Notes: generated by a model from the sequence alone, not told the origin. Shown: positions 36,078-45,769, counted from the stretch's first letter. The stretch is DNA of 64,000 bases from CAYILR01 sp964364175 (GCA_964364175.1 CAYILR010000012.1:1-64000), one strand, 5' to 3'. Made by a program: numbers and translations.

Positions 36078-37286
36078 CTACTTCGCCTGCGTAACCTTCA
36101 CGCCCTTGACGCGATCCAGAGTCAAGGCTTTCTCTCCCCGCAAGAACTCCAAAATCTCCTGCCCAATCAGCTCGCCCGCCCAGCGGCTCAACAAACCCTG
36201 GTTCATCCACTCCACAGCCGACTCCACAGTCGAAGTCCGCATCAGAGGCAGAAGCTGCTGGGACATCACAATATGCCTAACAGCCACGCGATGCTGATCA
36301 GCCAAAATCCCAATGTAGCATTGAAGCAATGACAAAGCCTGAGACTCGCGAGCCGAGGGCGGCCGGGTCATTTCACGCTCCGCCGGAGTAGCCTTCCGCC
36401 TCGATGTGGGATGTGGAATCGGATTCTCTTTGCCGCTCCGAATGGCATCCAAAATCGCCTCGCCACTTTTTTGAATCTCGCCTACCTGAATCCCTCTGAA
36501 CGCCTTCAAATGCTCCATGTCCCGGGGACTCACTTGAGCCAAATTCAGCAAAATTCCATCGTCAGCAATCCACTTCCTTGGACGGTTGAGCTGCTTCACC
36601 CTCGCCTCACGCCACCTCACCAGCTCGATCAAAGCCGAAAATTCCTTGGGATCCAAGGACGCACGTCCATCAATCTTCGCTGCCAGCGTCTCCGGTGCGG
36701 GATCATACATAGCAACGTCTTCCCACTTGGCCGTCAACTCCATCGCCCAATCACGGCGCTTCAGTTCGTCGAGCTCTTTGATCAAAGCCTGCCCCATCGC
36801 AACCAGATACCGCACATCATCGAGCGCATATTCAACCAACTGCTCGGGGAGCGGCCTCACCGCCCAGTTCGTGCGAGCGTGGCCTTTTTTCAGCTGCACA
36901 TCGAGAACAGATTTCAATAAATTACCTAATCCTTGTTGATCACCATATCCGCAAAGGGACGCGGCAATCGCAGTATCCAATGTCGGCGAGGCAATACATC
37001 CAAAGGCTGTGAAGAGGCATTCCTGATCAGCCTGAGCGGCATGCAGGATTTTTAGAATTCCAGGATCTCGAAGCACATCCAAAAACGGCTTCAATCCCTC
37101 CACATCTTTCCGGAAGGCTTGCACGTCCACAATCCAAGCATCAGAAGCTGTGGCAACCTGGATGATCTCGAGTTGAGGAAAAAAAGTCGTCTCGCGAATA
37201 AACTCCGTATCAAAGGCAATGATGTTTTCCTTGGATAGAATGTCCACGAGGGATCGAAGATCCGATGGGGTCTGAATCAGGTTCAC
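36078..37286 (-). CDS. rnd: ribonuclease D
   Basis: The 402-residue protein has a DEDD 3'-5' exonuclease domain: FDTEFIRETTFFPQ (Exo I), LHAAQADQECL (Exo II) and YALDDVRYLV (Exo III). A C-terminal HRDC-type helical region follows. RNase D trims the 3' ends of tRNA precursors and other RNAs. The length fits the family. Confidence 0.88.
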   Translation of the reverse strand: MNLIQTPSDLRSLVDILSKENIIAFDTEFIRETTFFPQLEIIQVATASDAWIVDVQAFRKDVEGLKPFLDVLRDPGILKILHAAQADQECLFTAFGCIASPTLDTAIAASLCGYGDQQGLGNLLKSVLDVQLKKGHARTNWAVRPLPEQLVEYALDDVRYLVAMGQALIKELDELKRRDWAMELTAKWEDVAMYDPAPETLAAKIDGRASLDPKEFSALIELVRWREARVKQLNRPRKWIADDGILLNLAQVSPRDMEHLKAFRGIQVGEIQKSGEAILDAIRSGKENPIPHPTSRRKATPAEREMTRPPSARESQALSLLQCYIGILADQHRVAVRHIVMSQQLLPLMRTSTVESAVEWMNQGLLSRWAGELIGQEILEFLRGEKALTLDRVKGVKVTQAK

Positions 37287-37333
37287 TGAGAATGGGGATA
37301 TCTCAAGTGTGGCAGGTTTTCAATTAAGAGCCT

Positions 37334-37807
37334 CTATGCTGCGTTCGATGCCGCAATTTCAGCCTTGGTCGGGAGAATCCTGACTCTGACCGATGCCGTA
37401 GGTCCCGAAAGAACAAAGTCTGACTTTTGTGGATCTCGGCAATAAATATCATAGGCATAGGTCGCGATGACCCGAGTGGCCTCGAGCTCACTTTTGCGGA
37501 ACTCTTCAATTCTCATCTTGGATTTCAACCACTGAACCCCATGATGCAGGATTTCGGGTTTGACGAACGGCTGCGAGAGCAGCTCTTCGACATAATTGCC
37601 GAACTCTTCGTCTTCCTGCTCTTGTTGAACCCGCCACTCATACACGCATTTCAGCGGGTCCGGGTGACTCGATTCCAGAGCTTCCACATAGAGTGAAATT
37701 TCTTTTTCGTCAGAAAGAGCCTCGAGGAGCTGAGGTTTTCCGCCTTTTGATTCGTCGATAATGAGGGCGACGAGCCCCGTTTTTGAGGAGGTCTGAGTGG
37801 TGTTCAT
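37334..37807 (-). CDS. hypothetical cytoplasmic protein
   Basis: The 157-residue acidic product has no signal peptide or membrane segment. It is predicted mostly helical, with a C-terminal strand-rich tail (VLSGPTASVRVRILP). No family is recognised. Upstream of rnd on the same strand, separated by 47 bp. Confidence 0.5.
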   Translation of the reverse strand: MNTTQTSSKTGLVALIIDESKGGKPQLLEALSDEKEISLYVEALESSHPDPLKCVYEWRVQQEQEDEEFGNYVEELLSQPFVKPEILHHGVQWLKSKMRIEEFRKSELEATRVIATYAYDIYCRDPQKSDFVLSGPTASVRVRILPTKAEIAASNAA

Positions 37808-37865
37808 ACGTACAGCTTTCCTTACACCTATCTATTCGGTGAAGGTCGGCTAACTGCTGAACGGG

Positions 37866-38621
37866 TTAACTATTAGCCTTAATCGTTGTTTTATTGATCC
37901 TACCTTTAAAAAGGCGAAGCAAAGTGGTCACACCCCTGAAAAGTTCCTTCACATCCACCTTGGAGACCCCCGCACGACGGTCCTCAAAATAAATCGGGAA
38001 TTCAGTCATCTGAGAGGTGGTTTTCTGAATCTGATAGAGGCTCTCCACAAAAAAGCCATACCCCTCGGAGCGAACACCGCTCATATCCAATCGGGCTAGA
38101 AGGCTTTTTTGGTACCCACGATAGGCCGTGGTGGTTTCCTTCAATTGCATTCCCAGCAATCCGCGCGCCATGAGATTAGCGGTTCGGCTGACCACCTGTC
38201 GGTACAAACCATAGTCACATCCGCCGCCCCGAGTGTAACGCGAACCGATGACGAACTCGCTTTTTTCGAGATTTTTCACCATCGTCGGAAGGTACTTGGG
38301 ATGATGAGAAAAATCGGCATCCATCGTGATCAGGCCATCGTACCCATGCTCTGCTGCATACTGAAAAGCCAATCGGTGTGCTGTACCCAATCCGAGTTTT
38401 CCTGATCTTTCAATCAGCTCCAAACGTGGCATGGTTTTCTGTAATTTCCTGATCAGATCCGACGTCCCATCGGGCGAGTGATCATCCACGACCAAAAGAT
38501 CACATTGAGGCAACTGCTCTCGAATCGATCGGAGCAGGTTTTCTATATTTTCGATCTCGTTATAAGTCGCTGTAAAAACCAGGATTCTGTTGAGTTGAAC
38601 GCGATTCTTTTGAGTTTCCAT
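37866..38621 (-). CDS. dolichol/polyprenol-phosphate mannose synthase-like GT2
   Basis: The 251-residue family-2 glycosyltransferase has ATYNEIENIENLL, VVDDHSPDGTSDLI, the metal-binding MDADFSHHPKYLP and the GSRYTRGG acceptor motif, the usual order for Dpm1-like enzymes. No C-terminal membrane anchor is present. It would transfer mannose or another sugar from a nucleotide sugar to polyprenyl phosphate. The divergent neighbour is GDP-mannose 4,6-dehydratase, which uses the same donor sugar. Confidence 0.83.
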   Translation of the reverse strand: METQKNRVQLNRILVFTATYNEIENIENLLRSIREQLPQCDLLVVDDHSPDGTSDLIRKLQKTMPRLELIERSGKLGLGTAHRLAFQYAAEHGYDGLITMDADFSHHPKYLPTMVKNLEKSEFVIGSRYTRGGGCDYGLYRQVVSRTANLMARGLLGMQLKETTTAYRGYQKSLLARLDMSGVRSEGYGFFVESLYQIQKTTSQMTEFPIYFEDRRAGVSKVDVKELFRGVTTLLRLFKGRINKTTIKANS

Positions 38622-38691
38622 CTGTAATCGAAGTACAAGATTTCGCTCTGGTAAACAAGTAGAAGTAATGGCAGATCCTTAATGTCGCATC

Positions 38692-39666
38692 ATGAAAGCA
38701 TTGATTACGGGGATTACAGGACAAGATGGATCTTATCTCGCTGAGCTCTTGCTCAGTCGAGGGTATCAAGTTTTTGGTTTGAGTAGAGATCCTGCGCACA
38801 TTGAATTAAGCCCCATCCAGCATCTCAAAGGCAAGGTCGAGTTATTTCGCGGAGACCTGCTCGATTCCCATGCATTGCTTTCCACCTTCGAGCAAATTCG
38901 ACCGGATGAAGTCTATAATTTTGCGGGTCCCGGATTTGTCGGAGCCTCCTGGAATTACCCCATCGAAACCGCAGATTACGTAGCCATCGGTGTCTCTCGC
39001 TTGCTGGAAACCATTCGAAAAGTCTCGCCTCGCACGCGATTCTATCAAGCCTCCTCCAGTGAAATGTTTGGCGATGCAATCAGCGCCCCTCAAAACGAGC
39101 AGAGCTTGTTTCGACCTCGGACTCCGTATGGGACATCCAAAGCATACGCACATTGGATGACTGCGAATTACCGAAATCACTACGGAATGCATGCGAGCAG
39201 CGGCATCCTCTACAACCACGAATCCTCTCGCCGTCGGCCAGAATTCGTCACGCGCAAAATCACCATCGGTGCTGCTCGGATCAAAATGGGTTTGGATCAA
39301 GAATTACGTTTGGGAAATCTGGATGCCGTCCGAGACTGGGGATTTTCGGGAGATTATGTCAAAGCCATGTGGTTGATGCTTCAACAGGACAAGGCCGACG
39401 ATTATGTTGTGTCCACAGGTGAGCCCCACACCGTTCGGGAATTCGTGGACCTGGCCTTTTCACGGCTTGATTTGGACTATCGAGAGTATGTGAAAGTGGA
39501 TGAATCTTTTTACAGACCCAACGAGGCAGTGCCTCTTATTGGCGATTCCTCAAAAGCCCGCAAAATATTGAACTGGGAACCTCAGGTGAGCTTCAAAGCC
39601 CTGGTTCAAATGATGGTCGATGCGGATTGGGCCGCTTTGCAAAAAGCAAAGCCGCTTTCACCCTAA
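38692..39666 (+). CDS. gmd: GDP-mannose 4,6-dehydratase
   Basis: The 324-residue extended SDR has TGITGQDGSYLAELLL, the catalytic SSSEMFG and YGTSKAYAHWM motifs, and the family-specific NHESSRRRPEFVTRK segment. It converts GDP-mannose to GDP-4-keto-6-deoxymannose, a precursor of GDP-fucose, GDP-rhamnose or perosamine. It is shorter than the usual roughly 345-370 residues at the C-terminus. It overlaps the convergent PPDK stop by 4 bp. Confidence 0.88.
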   Translation: MKALITGITGQDGSYLAELLLSRGYQVFGLSRDPAHIELSPIQHLKGKVELFRGDLLDSHALLSTFEQIRPDEVYNFAGPGFVGASWNYPIETADYVAIGVSRLLETIRKVSPRTRFYQASSSEMFGDAISAPQNEQSLFRPRTPYGTSKAYAHWMTANYRNHYGMHASSGILYNHESSRRRPEFVTRKITIGAARIKMGLDQELRLGNLDAVRDWGFSGDYVKAMWLMLQQDKADDYVVSTGEPHTVREFVDLAFSRLDLDYREYVKVDESFYRPNEAVPLIGDSSKARKILNWEPQVSFKALVQMMVDADWAALQKAKPLSP

Positions 39667-42600
39667 CGTTTCTTTTTGTTTTTCTTGCTGGGCATGGCTG
39701 CGGCGGCCTTCAGCACAGCCTGAGCCGCCGCCAATCGCGCCAGGGGCACGCGATAAGGAGAGCAGCTCACATAATCCAGGCCCATCTGATGGCAGAGTTC
39801 CACAGACACAGGATCGCCGCCGTGCTCACCGCAAATGCCCATCTTGAGGCCGGGACGAGCTTTACGGCCTTCAGTAATGGCCATTTTCATCAAGCGGCCT
39901 ACGCCCATCGGATCGAGTGAGGCAAACGGGTCTTTTTCGTAAATTTTTGCATCCAGGTAATCCTTCAGGAAGGCCCCCGAATCATCCCGCGAAAGGCCAT
40001 AGGTCGTCTGGGTCAGATCGTTGGTTCCAAAGCTGAAGAAATCGGCATGCTGAGCAATTTCACCCGCCGTCAACGCGGCTCGGGGCAGCTCAATCATGGT
40101 TCCCATCAGATATTCCACCTTCATGGGACGGCCTTTGGAATCCGAGTATTTACGCAGGACTTGGTTGGCTTCCTCGATGCAATAATCTTTGACGAACTTG
40201 AGTTCGCGCCAGTCGCCCACGAGCGGAATCATGATCTCGGGAACGATCTTGAATCCTTCGTCGCGCATGAGTTCACACGCGGCTTCGAAAATCGCGCGGA
40301 CTTGTGTGCGGTAGATTTCGGGGTAACTGATTCCGAGGCGGCAACCGCGGTGACCGAGCATCGGATTGAATTCGTGCAATGTCTCGGCTTTGCGTTTCAG
40401 GCGATCAAACGAAACATCGATTTTTTTCGCAAGCGCTTGGAGTTCGCTGTCCTTGTGCGGAATGAATTCGTGCAGAGGTGGATCGAGTAATCGAATCGTG
40501 ACGGGCATTCCCTTCATCTCGCGGAAGATGCCTTTGAAGTCGGATTTCTGCATCGGCAGGATTTTGAGCAACGCGCGCTCGCGGCCTTCTTTGCTATCGG
40601 CCAGAATCATTTCGCGGACCGCGTCGATTCTATCGGTCTCAAAAAACATGTGCTCAGTTCGGCAAAGTCCAATTCCCTCGGCGCCAAAGCTTTTCGCTGC
40701 TCGAGTATCAGCAGGAGTATCTGCGTTGGTTCTGACTTTGAGTACGCGATATTGATCGACCCATTTCATCAGTTCCAGGAATTGCTTGTTGAGAGTCGGC
40801 GCGATCGTGGCGATTTTTCCCTGCATCACTTCGCCGGAGCTACCTTCGAGGGTGATGAAGTCGCCTTCTTTGATCGTCACATTGCCGACTTGCATTTCTT
40901 TTTTGTCGTAGTTGATTCGCAGGACGCCGCAGCCAGAGACACAACACTTGCCCATTCCGCGCGCTACAACGGCGGCGTGGGAGTTGCTGACCAAGATCGG
41001 AGTCAAACGACTTGAGAAAACCACGAAATTTTTGTCCAACTCATCGGCTGCATCCACTTCAAAATTGTAAACAAACATCGACTCTTTTTCGCCAACCTGT
41101 TTGATTCGGTACGATCGCAGCGAGGAATTGAGAATAGTTTCCAGTTGCGCGCGAGACTCGCCTGGGCAAAGCGGCAGAACATCTCTTCGAAGTTTTTCTA
41201 CTCCGAACATCAGGTTTCGTTTGATACCTTCACGAATTCTTCCCATGAAGTTCACATGGTCAACAATGTCATCCACTGTTCCCTTGAGAGCCAGGCAGCG
41301 AGACTCCTGCGATCGCGGCGGAATTTCAGCGTGAACTCTCTGGGTATAAGCCAAAATCTCGTCCACTTGCTCTGCAATTTGAATGGTGAAATTATTTCGA
41401 TTAGGAACCATTTGTGGAACGATCCCGAGACGCAAACATGCGAGCATCAACGCTTGAATCAGTTTGGTTTCTTTTTCGGAAATCGAAATCTGCAGGCGCA
41501 CTGCGCTTGATTCTTCCGCGTAGGTTCCATCTCCATCTACATACCCTGCCAAGAAATGCAGCAAGGCTGTGCGATCCAAAGAAAGAACCCAGCGATCCAC
41601 ATGATTGTAGATTTCCATCAACCGTGCGGCAGGTTCTCTTTTAAAACAGATTCGATCTTCCACCGCACCGTGAATCGTTCGACCTCTCAGCTCAGAGCTT
41701 TGAGAACGCTCCCGCAAATAACTAAACGGAACACCGAATGCATCCAGGAAAGATTTTTCAACTGCCGCAATGAAATCCGCTTTTTCTGGAGTCGGCTTTT
41801 GAATAAAAGTAACGGAACCCTTAGTAGGTTTTAAATTGATGTACCCATCCGAGAAAATAGCTCCTGCAACATAAGCCAGCGCAGGCGTGACCTTCACCTC
41901 AGAAAGTGCAGGAAGATCCGAAACCACCTGAATGAAACCACCTTCTTCCAAAACTTGTTCCAGAGGCTTCTTCGTCAACTTTCTTTTGTCGAAAGTGTAC
42001 ATTTTGTGATCTGGCGTAATCCGCAAATGATTGTTTTCACCGTTCCCCGTTTGAGAAACAGAAGCAGTGATCACATCCGAGGTCCGTCTGCCTGTGGCAA
42101 TGACGTCTCTCCAAACAGGTTTCATGGTCGTGCTATCGACGGAGAGCATTTTTAGCCCTTCCTCTTTCTCAATCAGCTGAAATCCTTCTTCTGCTGTCAT
42201 GAATCCACGATCAGTCAAAATTTTGGTTTCTCCAGCAACACAGGTCATCCCCCCCCGAGCGGTGAGAATTCCCTCTGCTACCGACATTCCATGAATGTCC
42301 TCGGGTGAAGTTTCGATACGCACTAAAATGATTTTGCGATTGTATTCTTTGACCCATTTCTCGGCGGTGTCGGGATCGAATACGACTTGGCCGGTTCCTG
42401 CACCGGGTGATGCGGGCAATCCTTTGGCGAAAACTTCTTTCTTCGCTTTGGGATCCAAGCAAGGGTGAAGCAACTGATCCAGCTGTTCTGGTTTTACGCG
42501 AAGAATCGCTTCTTCTTTAGTGATCAGTTTTTCTTGAACCATCTCGACAGCGATTCTCACTGCGGCTGCAGCTGTGCGCTTGCCGCTGCGAGTTTGCAAC

Positions 42601-43649
42601 ATGAACAATCGTCCACGCTCGATCGTGAACTCGATGTCCTGCATATCGCGATAGTGTTTTTCCAACCGCTGATAAACTTTCACCAGCTCTTTGTAAGGCT
42701 TGGGCATGACTTGCTCGAGAGTCGGAAGCGACTCCCCGCCAGCGTGCCTGGACGAAGCATTGATCGGCTGAGGTGTGCGAATTCCGGCTACGACATCCTC
42801 ACCTTGCGCATTCAGCAAAAATTCACCGAAAAATTTTCGTTCGCCCGTCGAAGGATCTCGAGTAAACGCAACACCAGTTGCGCAATCCTCACCCATGTTC
42901 CCGAAAACCATGGCCTGAATATTCACAGCAGTTCCCCAAGACTCGGGGATATCACTCAACTTGCGGTAGGTGATCGCGCGCGGATTCATCCAAGAACCAA
43001 AAACTGCGCCAGCAGCGCCCCAGAGTTGCTCCCAAGGATCTTCGGGAAACATCTTGCCGCTCGTGCGTACGATTTGTTTGAATTGCCTGACCAGCTCACG
43101 CAGATCGTCTGCGGTGAGTTCGGTATCCAGCTCCACACCGCGCATGTGCTTCATGTCTTCGAGTGTGGCTTCGAATTGATTCGAGTGAATTCCCAAAACC
43201 ACATCCGAATACATGGTGATGAATCGGCGGTAACTGTCGTAAGCAAATCGTGCGTTGGTCGCTTCTTTCGCCAGAGCTTCGACTGTGACGTCGTTGAGGC
43301 CCAGATTGAGAATCGTATCCATCATTCCCGGCATCGATGCGCGAGCGCCCGATCGGACGGAGACGAGCAGAGGATTTTTCTTGCCGCCAAACTCACGGCC
43401 CATTTCTTTTTCAACACGCTTGAGAGCGGTGCGAACTTGTGACTCGAGGTTTTTGGGGTAGTTGTTGTGATTGGCGTAAAAATAAGTGCAAACCTCGGTC
43501 GACATCGTGAAGCCCGGAGGAACCGGAAGTCCCAAGCGAGTCATCTCATGGAGGTTGGCGCCTTTGCCGCCCAACAGAGTTTTTTGCGTTTCATTGCCGT
43601 CGGCTTTGCCGCCGCCGAAGGAGTAGACAAATTTACCGGTGGCCTTCAC
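39663..43649 (-). CDS. ppdK: pyruvate phosphate dikinase with in-frame intein
   Basis: The gene encodes PPDK: N-terminal nucleotide-binding domain (TLLGGKGANLHEMTRLG, SVRSGARASMPGMMDT), the phosphohistidine domain, and a C-terminal TIM barrel (GCRLGISYPEIYRTQ, SFGTNDLTQ). The enzyme interconverts pyruvate and phosphoenolpyruvate with ATP and phosphate. A 420-residue intein interrupts it after GILTARGGMT, immediately before SHAAVVARGMGKCC with the catalytic histidine. Splicing would leave about 908 residues. The frame is open to 43814, inside glyS. The GTG at 43649 gives an N-terminus matching the family and follows the glyS stop by 7 bp; the start remains uncertain. Confidence 0.92.
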   Translation of the reverse strand: MKATGKFVYSFGGGKADGNETQKTLLGGKGANLHEMTRLGLPVPPGFTMSTEVCTYFYANHNNYPKNLESQVRTALKRVEKEMGREFGGKKNPLLVSVRSGARASMPGMMDTILNLGLNDVTVEALAKEATNARFAYDSYRRFITMYSDVVLGIHSNQFEATLEDMKHMRGVELDTELTADDLRELVRQFKQIVRTSGKMFPEDPWEQLWGAAGAVFGSWMNPRAITYRKLSDIPESWGTAVNIQAMVFGNMGEDCATGVAFTRDPSTGERKFFGEFLLNAQGEDVVAGIRTPQPINASSRHAGGESLPTLEQVMPKPYKELVKVYQRLEKHYRDMQDIEFTIERGRLFMLQTRSGKRTAAAAVRIAVEMVQEKLITKEEAILRVKPEQLDQLLHPCLDPKAKKEVFAKGLPASPGAGTGQVVFDPDTAEKWVKEYNRKIILVRIETSPEDIHGMSVAEGILTARGGMTCVAGETKILTDRGFMTAEEGFQLIEKEEGLKMLSVDSTTMKPVWRDVIATGRRTSDVITASVSQTGNGENNHLRITPDHKMYTFDKRKLTKKPLEQVLEEGGFIQVVSDLPALSEVKVTPALAYVAGAIFSDGYINLKPTKGSVTFIQKPTPEKADFIAAVEKSFLDAFGVPFSYLRERSQSSELRGRTIHGAVEDRICFKREPAARLMEIYNHVDRWVLSLDRTALLHFLAGYVDGDGTYAEESSAVRLQISISEKETKLIQALMLACLRLGIVPQMVPNRNNFTIQIAEQVDEILAYTQRVHAEIPPRSQESRCLALKGTVDDIVDHVNFMGRIREGIKRNLMFGVEKLRRDVLPLCPGESRAQLETILNSSLRSYRIKQVGEKESMFVYNFEVDAADELDKNFVVFSSRLTPILVSNSHAAVVARGMGKCCVSGCGVLRINYDKKEMQVGNVTIKEGDFITLEGSSGEVMQGKIATIAPTLNKQFLELMKWVDQYRVLKVRTNADTPADTRAAKSFGAEGIGLCRTEHMFFETDRIDAVREMILADSKEGRERALLKILPMQKSDFKGIFREMKGMPVTIRLLDPPLHEFIPHKDSELQALAKKIDVSFDRLKRKAETLHEFNPMLGHRGCRLGISYPEIYRTQVRAIFEAACELMRDEGFKIVPEIMIPLVGDWRELKFVKDYCIEEANQVLRKYSDSKGRPMKVEYLMGTMIELPRAALTAGEIAQHADFFSFGTNDLTQTTYGLSRDDSGAFLKDYLDAKIYEKDPFASLDPMGVGRLMKMAITEGRKARPGLKMGICGEHGGDPVSVELCHQMGLDYVSCSPYRVPLARLAAAQAVLKAAAAMPSKKNKKKR
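40983..42242 (-). other. intein with LAGLIDADG homing endonuclease in PPDK
   Basis: This is a 420-residue protein insert starting at Cys (CVAGETKILTDRGFMTAEEG, splicing block A) and ending ILVSN before Ser (+1). Block B is seen as RITPDHKMYTF. The two LAGLIDADG-type motifs are YVAGAIFSDGYI and FLAGYVDGDGTY. The ending differs from the usual HN: the penultimate residue is Ser, and the block F region reads DKNFVVFS where a His usually sits. Ser at +1 and Cys at position 1 suit standard class 1 splicing. Confidence 0.93.
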
Positions 43650-43656
43650 CGCTGTC

Positions 43657-45018
43657 TTAGCGACCCCAGTTTTGAATTTTGTCTTCGAGGAACGAGACGA
43701 GGTTTTCAGCGCTGATCCTTTCTTGGACCATGTTGTCGCGGTGCCTGAGCGTGACTGTGTGGTTGGTGAGTGTGTCATAATCGATCGTGACTCCAAAGGG
43801 TGTTCCAATTTCATCTTGCCGACGGTAGCGCTTCCCGATCGATCCTGCGTCGTCGGTCGTCGCGCGGAATCGTCGTTTTACGTCTTGGTACACTTTGTCT
43901 GAATATTCGAGCAACTCGGGCTTTTTCATCAACGGATAGACTGCGACTTTGTAGGGCGCGAGTCGGGGATGAAGTGCCAACCAAGTTCGGTCGCCATCGA
44001 ATCGATAGGCGTCTGCGAGAGCAACCAGCAATGTACGGTCGCAACCTGCGGAGGTTTCTACGATGTAAGGCAGGTATTTTTCTTTTCCAGCCTCGTCGAA
44101 GTATTCCAGTTTTTTGCTGCTGAACTGTTGGTGGCGTCCAAGGTCAAAATCCGAACGATTGTGAATTCCTTCGAGCTCCTGCCATCCGAACGGGAATTCG
44201 TACTCAATGTCGAAAGCGGCGCGTGCATAGTGAGCGAGCTCTTTCGGGCCATGCTCGTGAAAGCGCAGTTTCTCTTTTCGAATGCCGTTATCCAGATGCC
44301 ATTGAATACGAGTCTGTTTCCACTTCTCAAACCAGTCCATGTCGGAGCCAGGCTTGACGAAAAACTGCATTTCCATCTGCTCGAATTCACGCGTGCGGAA
44401 AATAAAGTTCCCCGGTGTAATTTCGTTTCGGAAAGCTTTTCCGATCTGAGCAATTCCGAATGGAACTTTTTGTCGGCAAGATTGCTGGACGTTCAGAAAA
44501 TTCACATAAATGCCTTGGGCGGTTTCTGGACGAAGATAAACGATCGCAGAAGTGTCCTCGAGAGGGCCCATGTGAGTCTTGAACATCAGGTTGAACTGAC
44601 GAGCTTCGGTCAACTCACCCGCGCACTGGCCCACCATTTTGCTGGGCTTTTGTGGGCAGGAGGTGCCTTCCAATTTGTCGGCGCGGAATCGGCCTTTGCA
44701 AGTCTTGCAATCCACCATGGGATCGACAAATCCTTCGACGTGGCCGGAGGCTTCCCAAACCCGAGGATGCATGAGGATCGCGGCATCCAAGCCCTCGATG
44801 TCCTCGCGATCGGTCATCGAACGCCACCAGAGTTCCTTGACGTTGCGCTTGAGTTCGATGCCCAGGGGTCCGTAGTCCCAGCAGGCGTTAATTCCGCCAT
44901 AAATCTCGCTGGAAGGGAAAACGAAGCCTCGTCGTTTACACAACGAAACTAGATCGTTCATGTCTGTTAAATCTTTAGCGGGACCTGCTGCCGTGCGTGT
45001 TTCCTCAGTGGAAGTCAT
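43657..45018 (-). CDS. glyS: glycyl-tRNA synthetase (single-chain, alpha2 type)
   Basis: The 453-residue class II synthetase has RRGFVFPSSEIYGGINACWD at the N-terminus, a zinc-site-like CKTC segment, motif 2 region FRNEITPGNFIFRTREFEQ, and ETSAGCDRTLL followed by the anticodon-binding domain. This is the homodimeric type, not the GlyQ/GlyS heterotetramer of most Proteobacteria. The start used is ATG at 45018; ATG at 44961 is an alternative nearer the conserved core. Confidence 0.9.
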   Translation of the reverse strand: MTSTEETRTAAGPAKDLTDMNDLVSLCKRRGFVFPSSEIYGGINACWDYGPLGIELKRNVKELWWRSMTDREDIEGLDAAILMHPRVWEASGHVEGFVDPMVDCKTCKGRFRADKLEGTSCPQKPSKMVGQCAGELTEARQFNLMFKTHMGPLEDTSAIVYLRPETAQGIYVNFLNVQQSCRQKVPFGIAQIGKAFRNEITPGNFIFRTREFEQMEMQFFVKPGSDMDWFEKWKQTRIQWHLDNGIRKEKLRFHEHGPKELAHYARAAFDIEYEFPFGWQELEGIHNRSDFDLGRHQQFSSKKLEYFDEAGKEKYLPYIVETSAGCDRTLLVALADAYRFDGDRTWLALHPRLAPYKVAVYPLMKKPELLEYSDKVYQDVKRRFRATTDDAGSIGKRYRRQDEIGTPFGVTIDYDTLTNHTVTLRHRDNMVQERISAENLVSFLEDKIQNWGR

Positions 45019-45151
45019 TCACAATTTCGATAACAGAACGCACTGCGAAATGCAAAGCTTGATTTTGCATTTTGAACATGATACGCAGCGCCAACTTCAC
45101 GGTTTTTCGTGGGTGGAGAGATTCGTTTTTATAACCAAAAGGAGTAAGTAC

Positions 45152-45694
45152 ATGAGCCGTTTTCTAGTTTTGAAAGCATTGTTACTAACCGGAGGAATGA
45201 TTTCGACAGCTGCTTTCGCAGCTGACCAAAATCTGGATTATATCAACAAAGGGATCTCGGTGGGCCGCAAAATTTGCGATGTCCGCTACAATCCCAGCGC
45301 AATCAATACGACTGAGATTTTCCGCCAAGGAATGCAATTGGGCGTTGAACTTGAGCGCACAGGAGGAGCTGCTGGCCAATTGAGATCCAATTTGGACAAA
45401 GGCATCGAAGTCGGCGAGCAATCTTGCTCTTCTACAGTCGCTCCTTTGGCGATCGCTTACTACAACTGCAAAGTTTTGATGGAAGGCCGAATCGGCTATC
45501 CTGGTCAGGGTGAAACTCCGCAAGCTTGCGAGCAAAGTGCTCGTGACAACTGCGTCGCTCAAAACCAAGGTAGGGACTTTTGGGCCGGTGCACGCCGCCT
45601 GAGCTGCGTGGATCGCGGACGCAGCCCGATTGCTGATGTGGTCGCTCAATATTACATTGATCGACGCGACGGCAGGGATCCTTATCCTCTTTAA
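45152..45694 (+). CDS. cysteine-containing exported protein of unknown function
   Basis: The 180-residue product starts at the ATG at 45152, with AAAGGAG nine bases upstream, and has a signal peptide (MSRFLVLKALLLTGGM to AFA-A). The mature part contains six cysteines, probably disulphide-paired in the periplasm. No family is recognised. The frame stays open to 44960 but the upstream part lacks a ribosome-binding site. It is followed by a bidirectional terminator. Confidence 0.68.
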   Translation: MSRFLVLKALLLTGGMISTAAFAADQNLDYINKGISVGRKICDVRYNPSAINTTEIFRQGMQLGVELERTGGAAGQLRSNLDKGIEVGEQSCSSTVAPLAIAYYNCKVLMEGRIGYPGQGETPQACEQSARDNCVAQNQGRDFWAGARRLSCVDRGRSPIADVVAQYYIDRRDGRDPYPL

Positions 45695-45712
45695 TTTGAG
45701 TTGGATTAAAAT

Positions 45713-45752
45713 TTAAAAAAACCTTCTGCATTCATTTGTAGAAGGTTTTTTT
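45713..45752. terminator. bidirectional terminator between convergent genes
   Basis: Arms AACCTTCT (45720-45727) and AGAAGGTT (45740-45747) form an 8-bp stem with an A-run before and a T-run after, so it can end transcripts from both the cysteine-rich protein gene and the peroxiredoxin gene. Confidence 0.88.
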
Positions 45753-45769
45753 ATTTCGAAACCGTTAAC

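Noticed and set aside
35133..36332. 399-residue plus-strand ORF
   Set aside because: It is antisense to the OPA transporter and rnd; low-complexity His/Gln/Arg-rich sequence is typical of a shadow frame.
42465..43442. 325-residue plus-strand ORF
   Set aside because: Antisense to the PPDK N-terminal domain with no domain match.
43969..44952. 327-residue plus-strand ORF
   Set aside because: Antisense to glycyl-tRNA synthetase.
45048..45073. AAATGCAAA/TTTTGCATTT hairpin as an operator
   Set aside because: A single inverted repeat in an AT-rich gap with no matching copies elsewhere and no regulator known.
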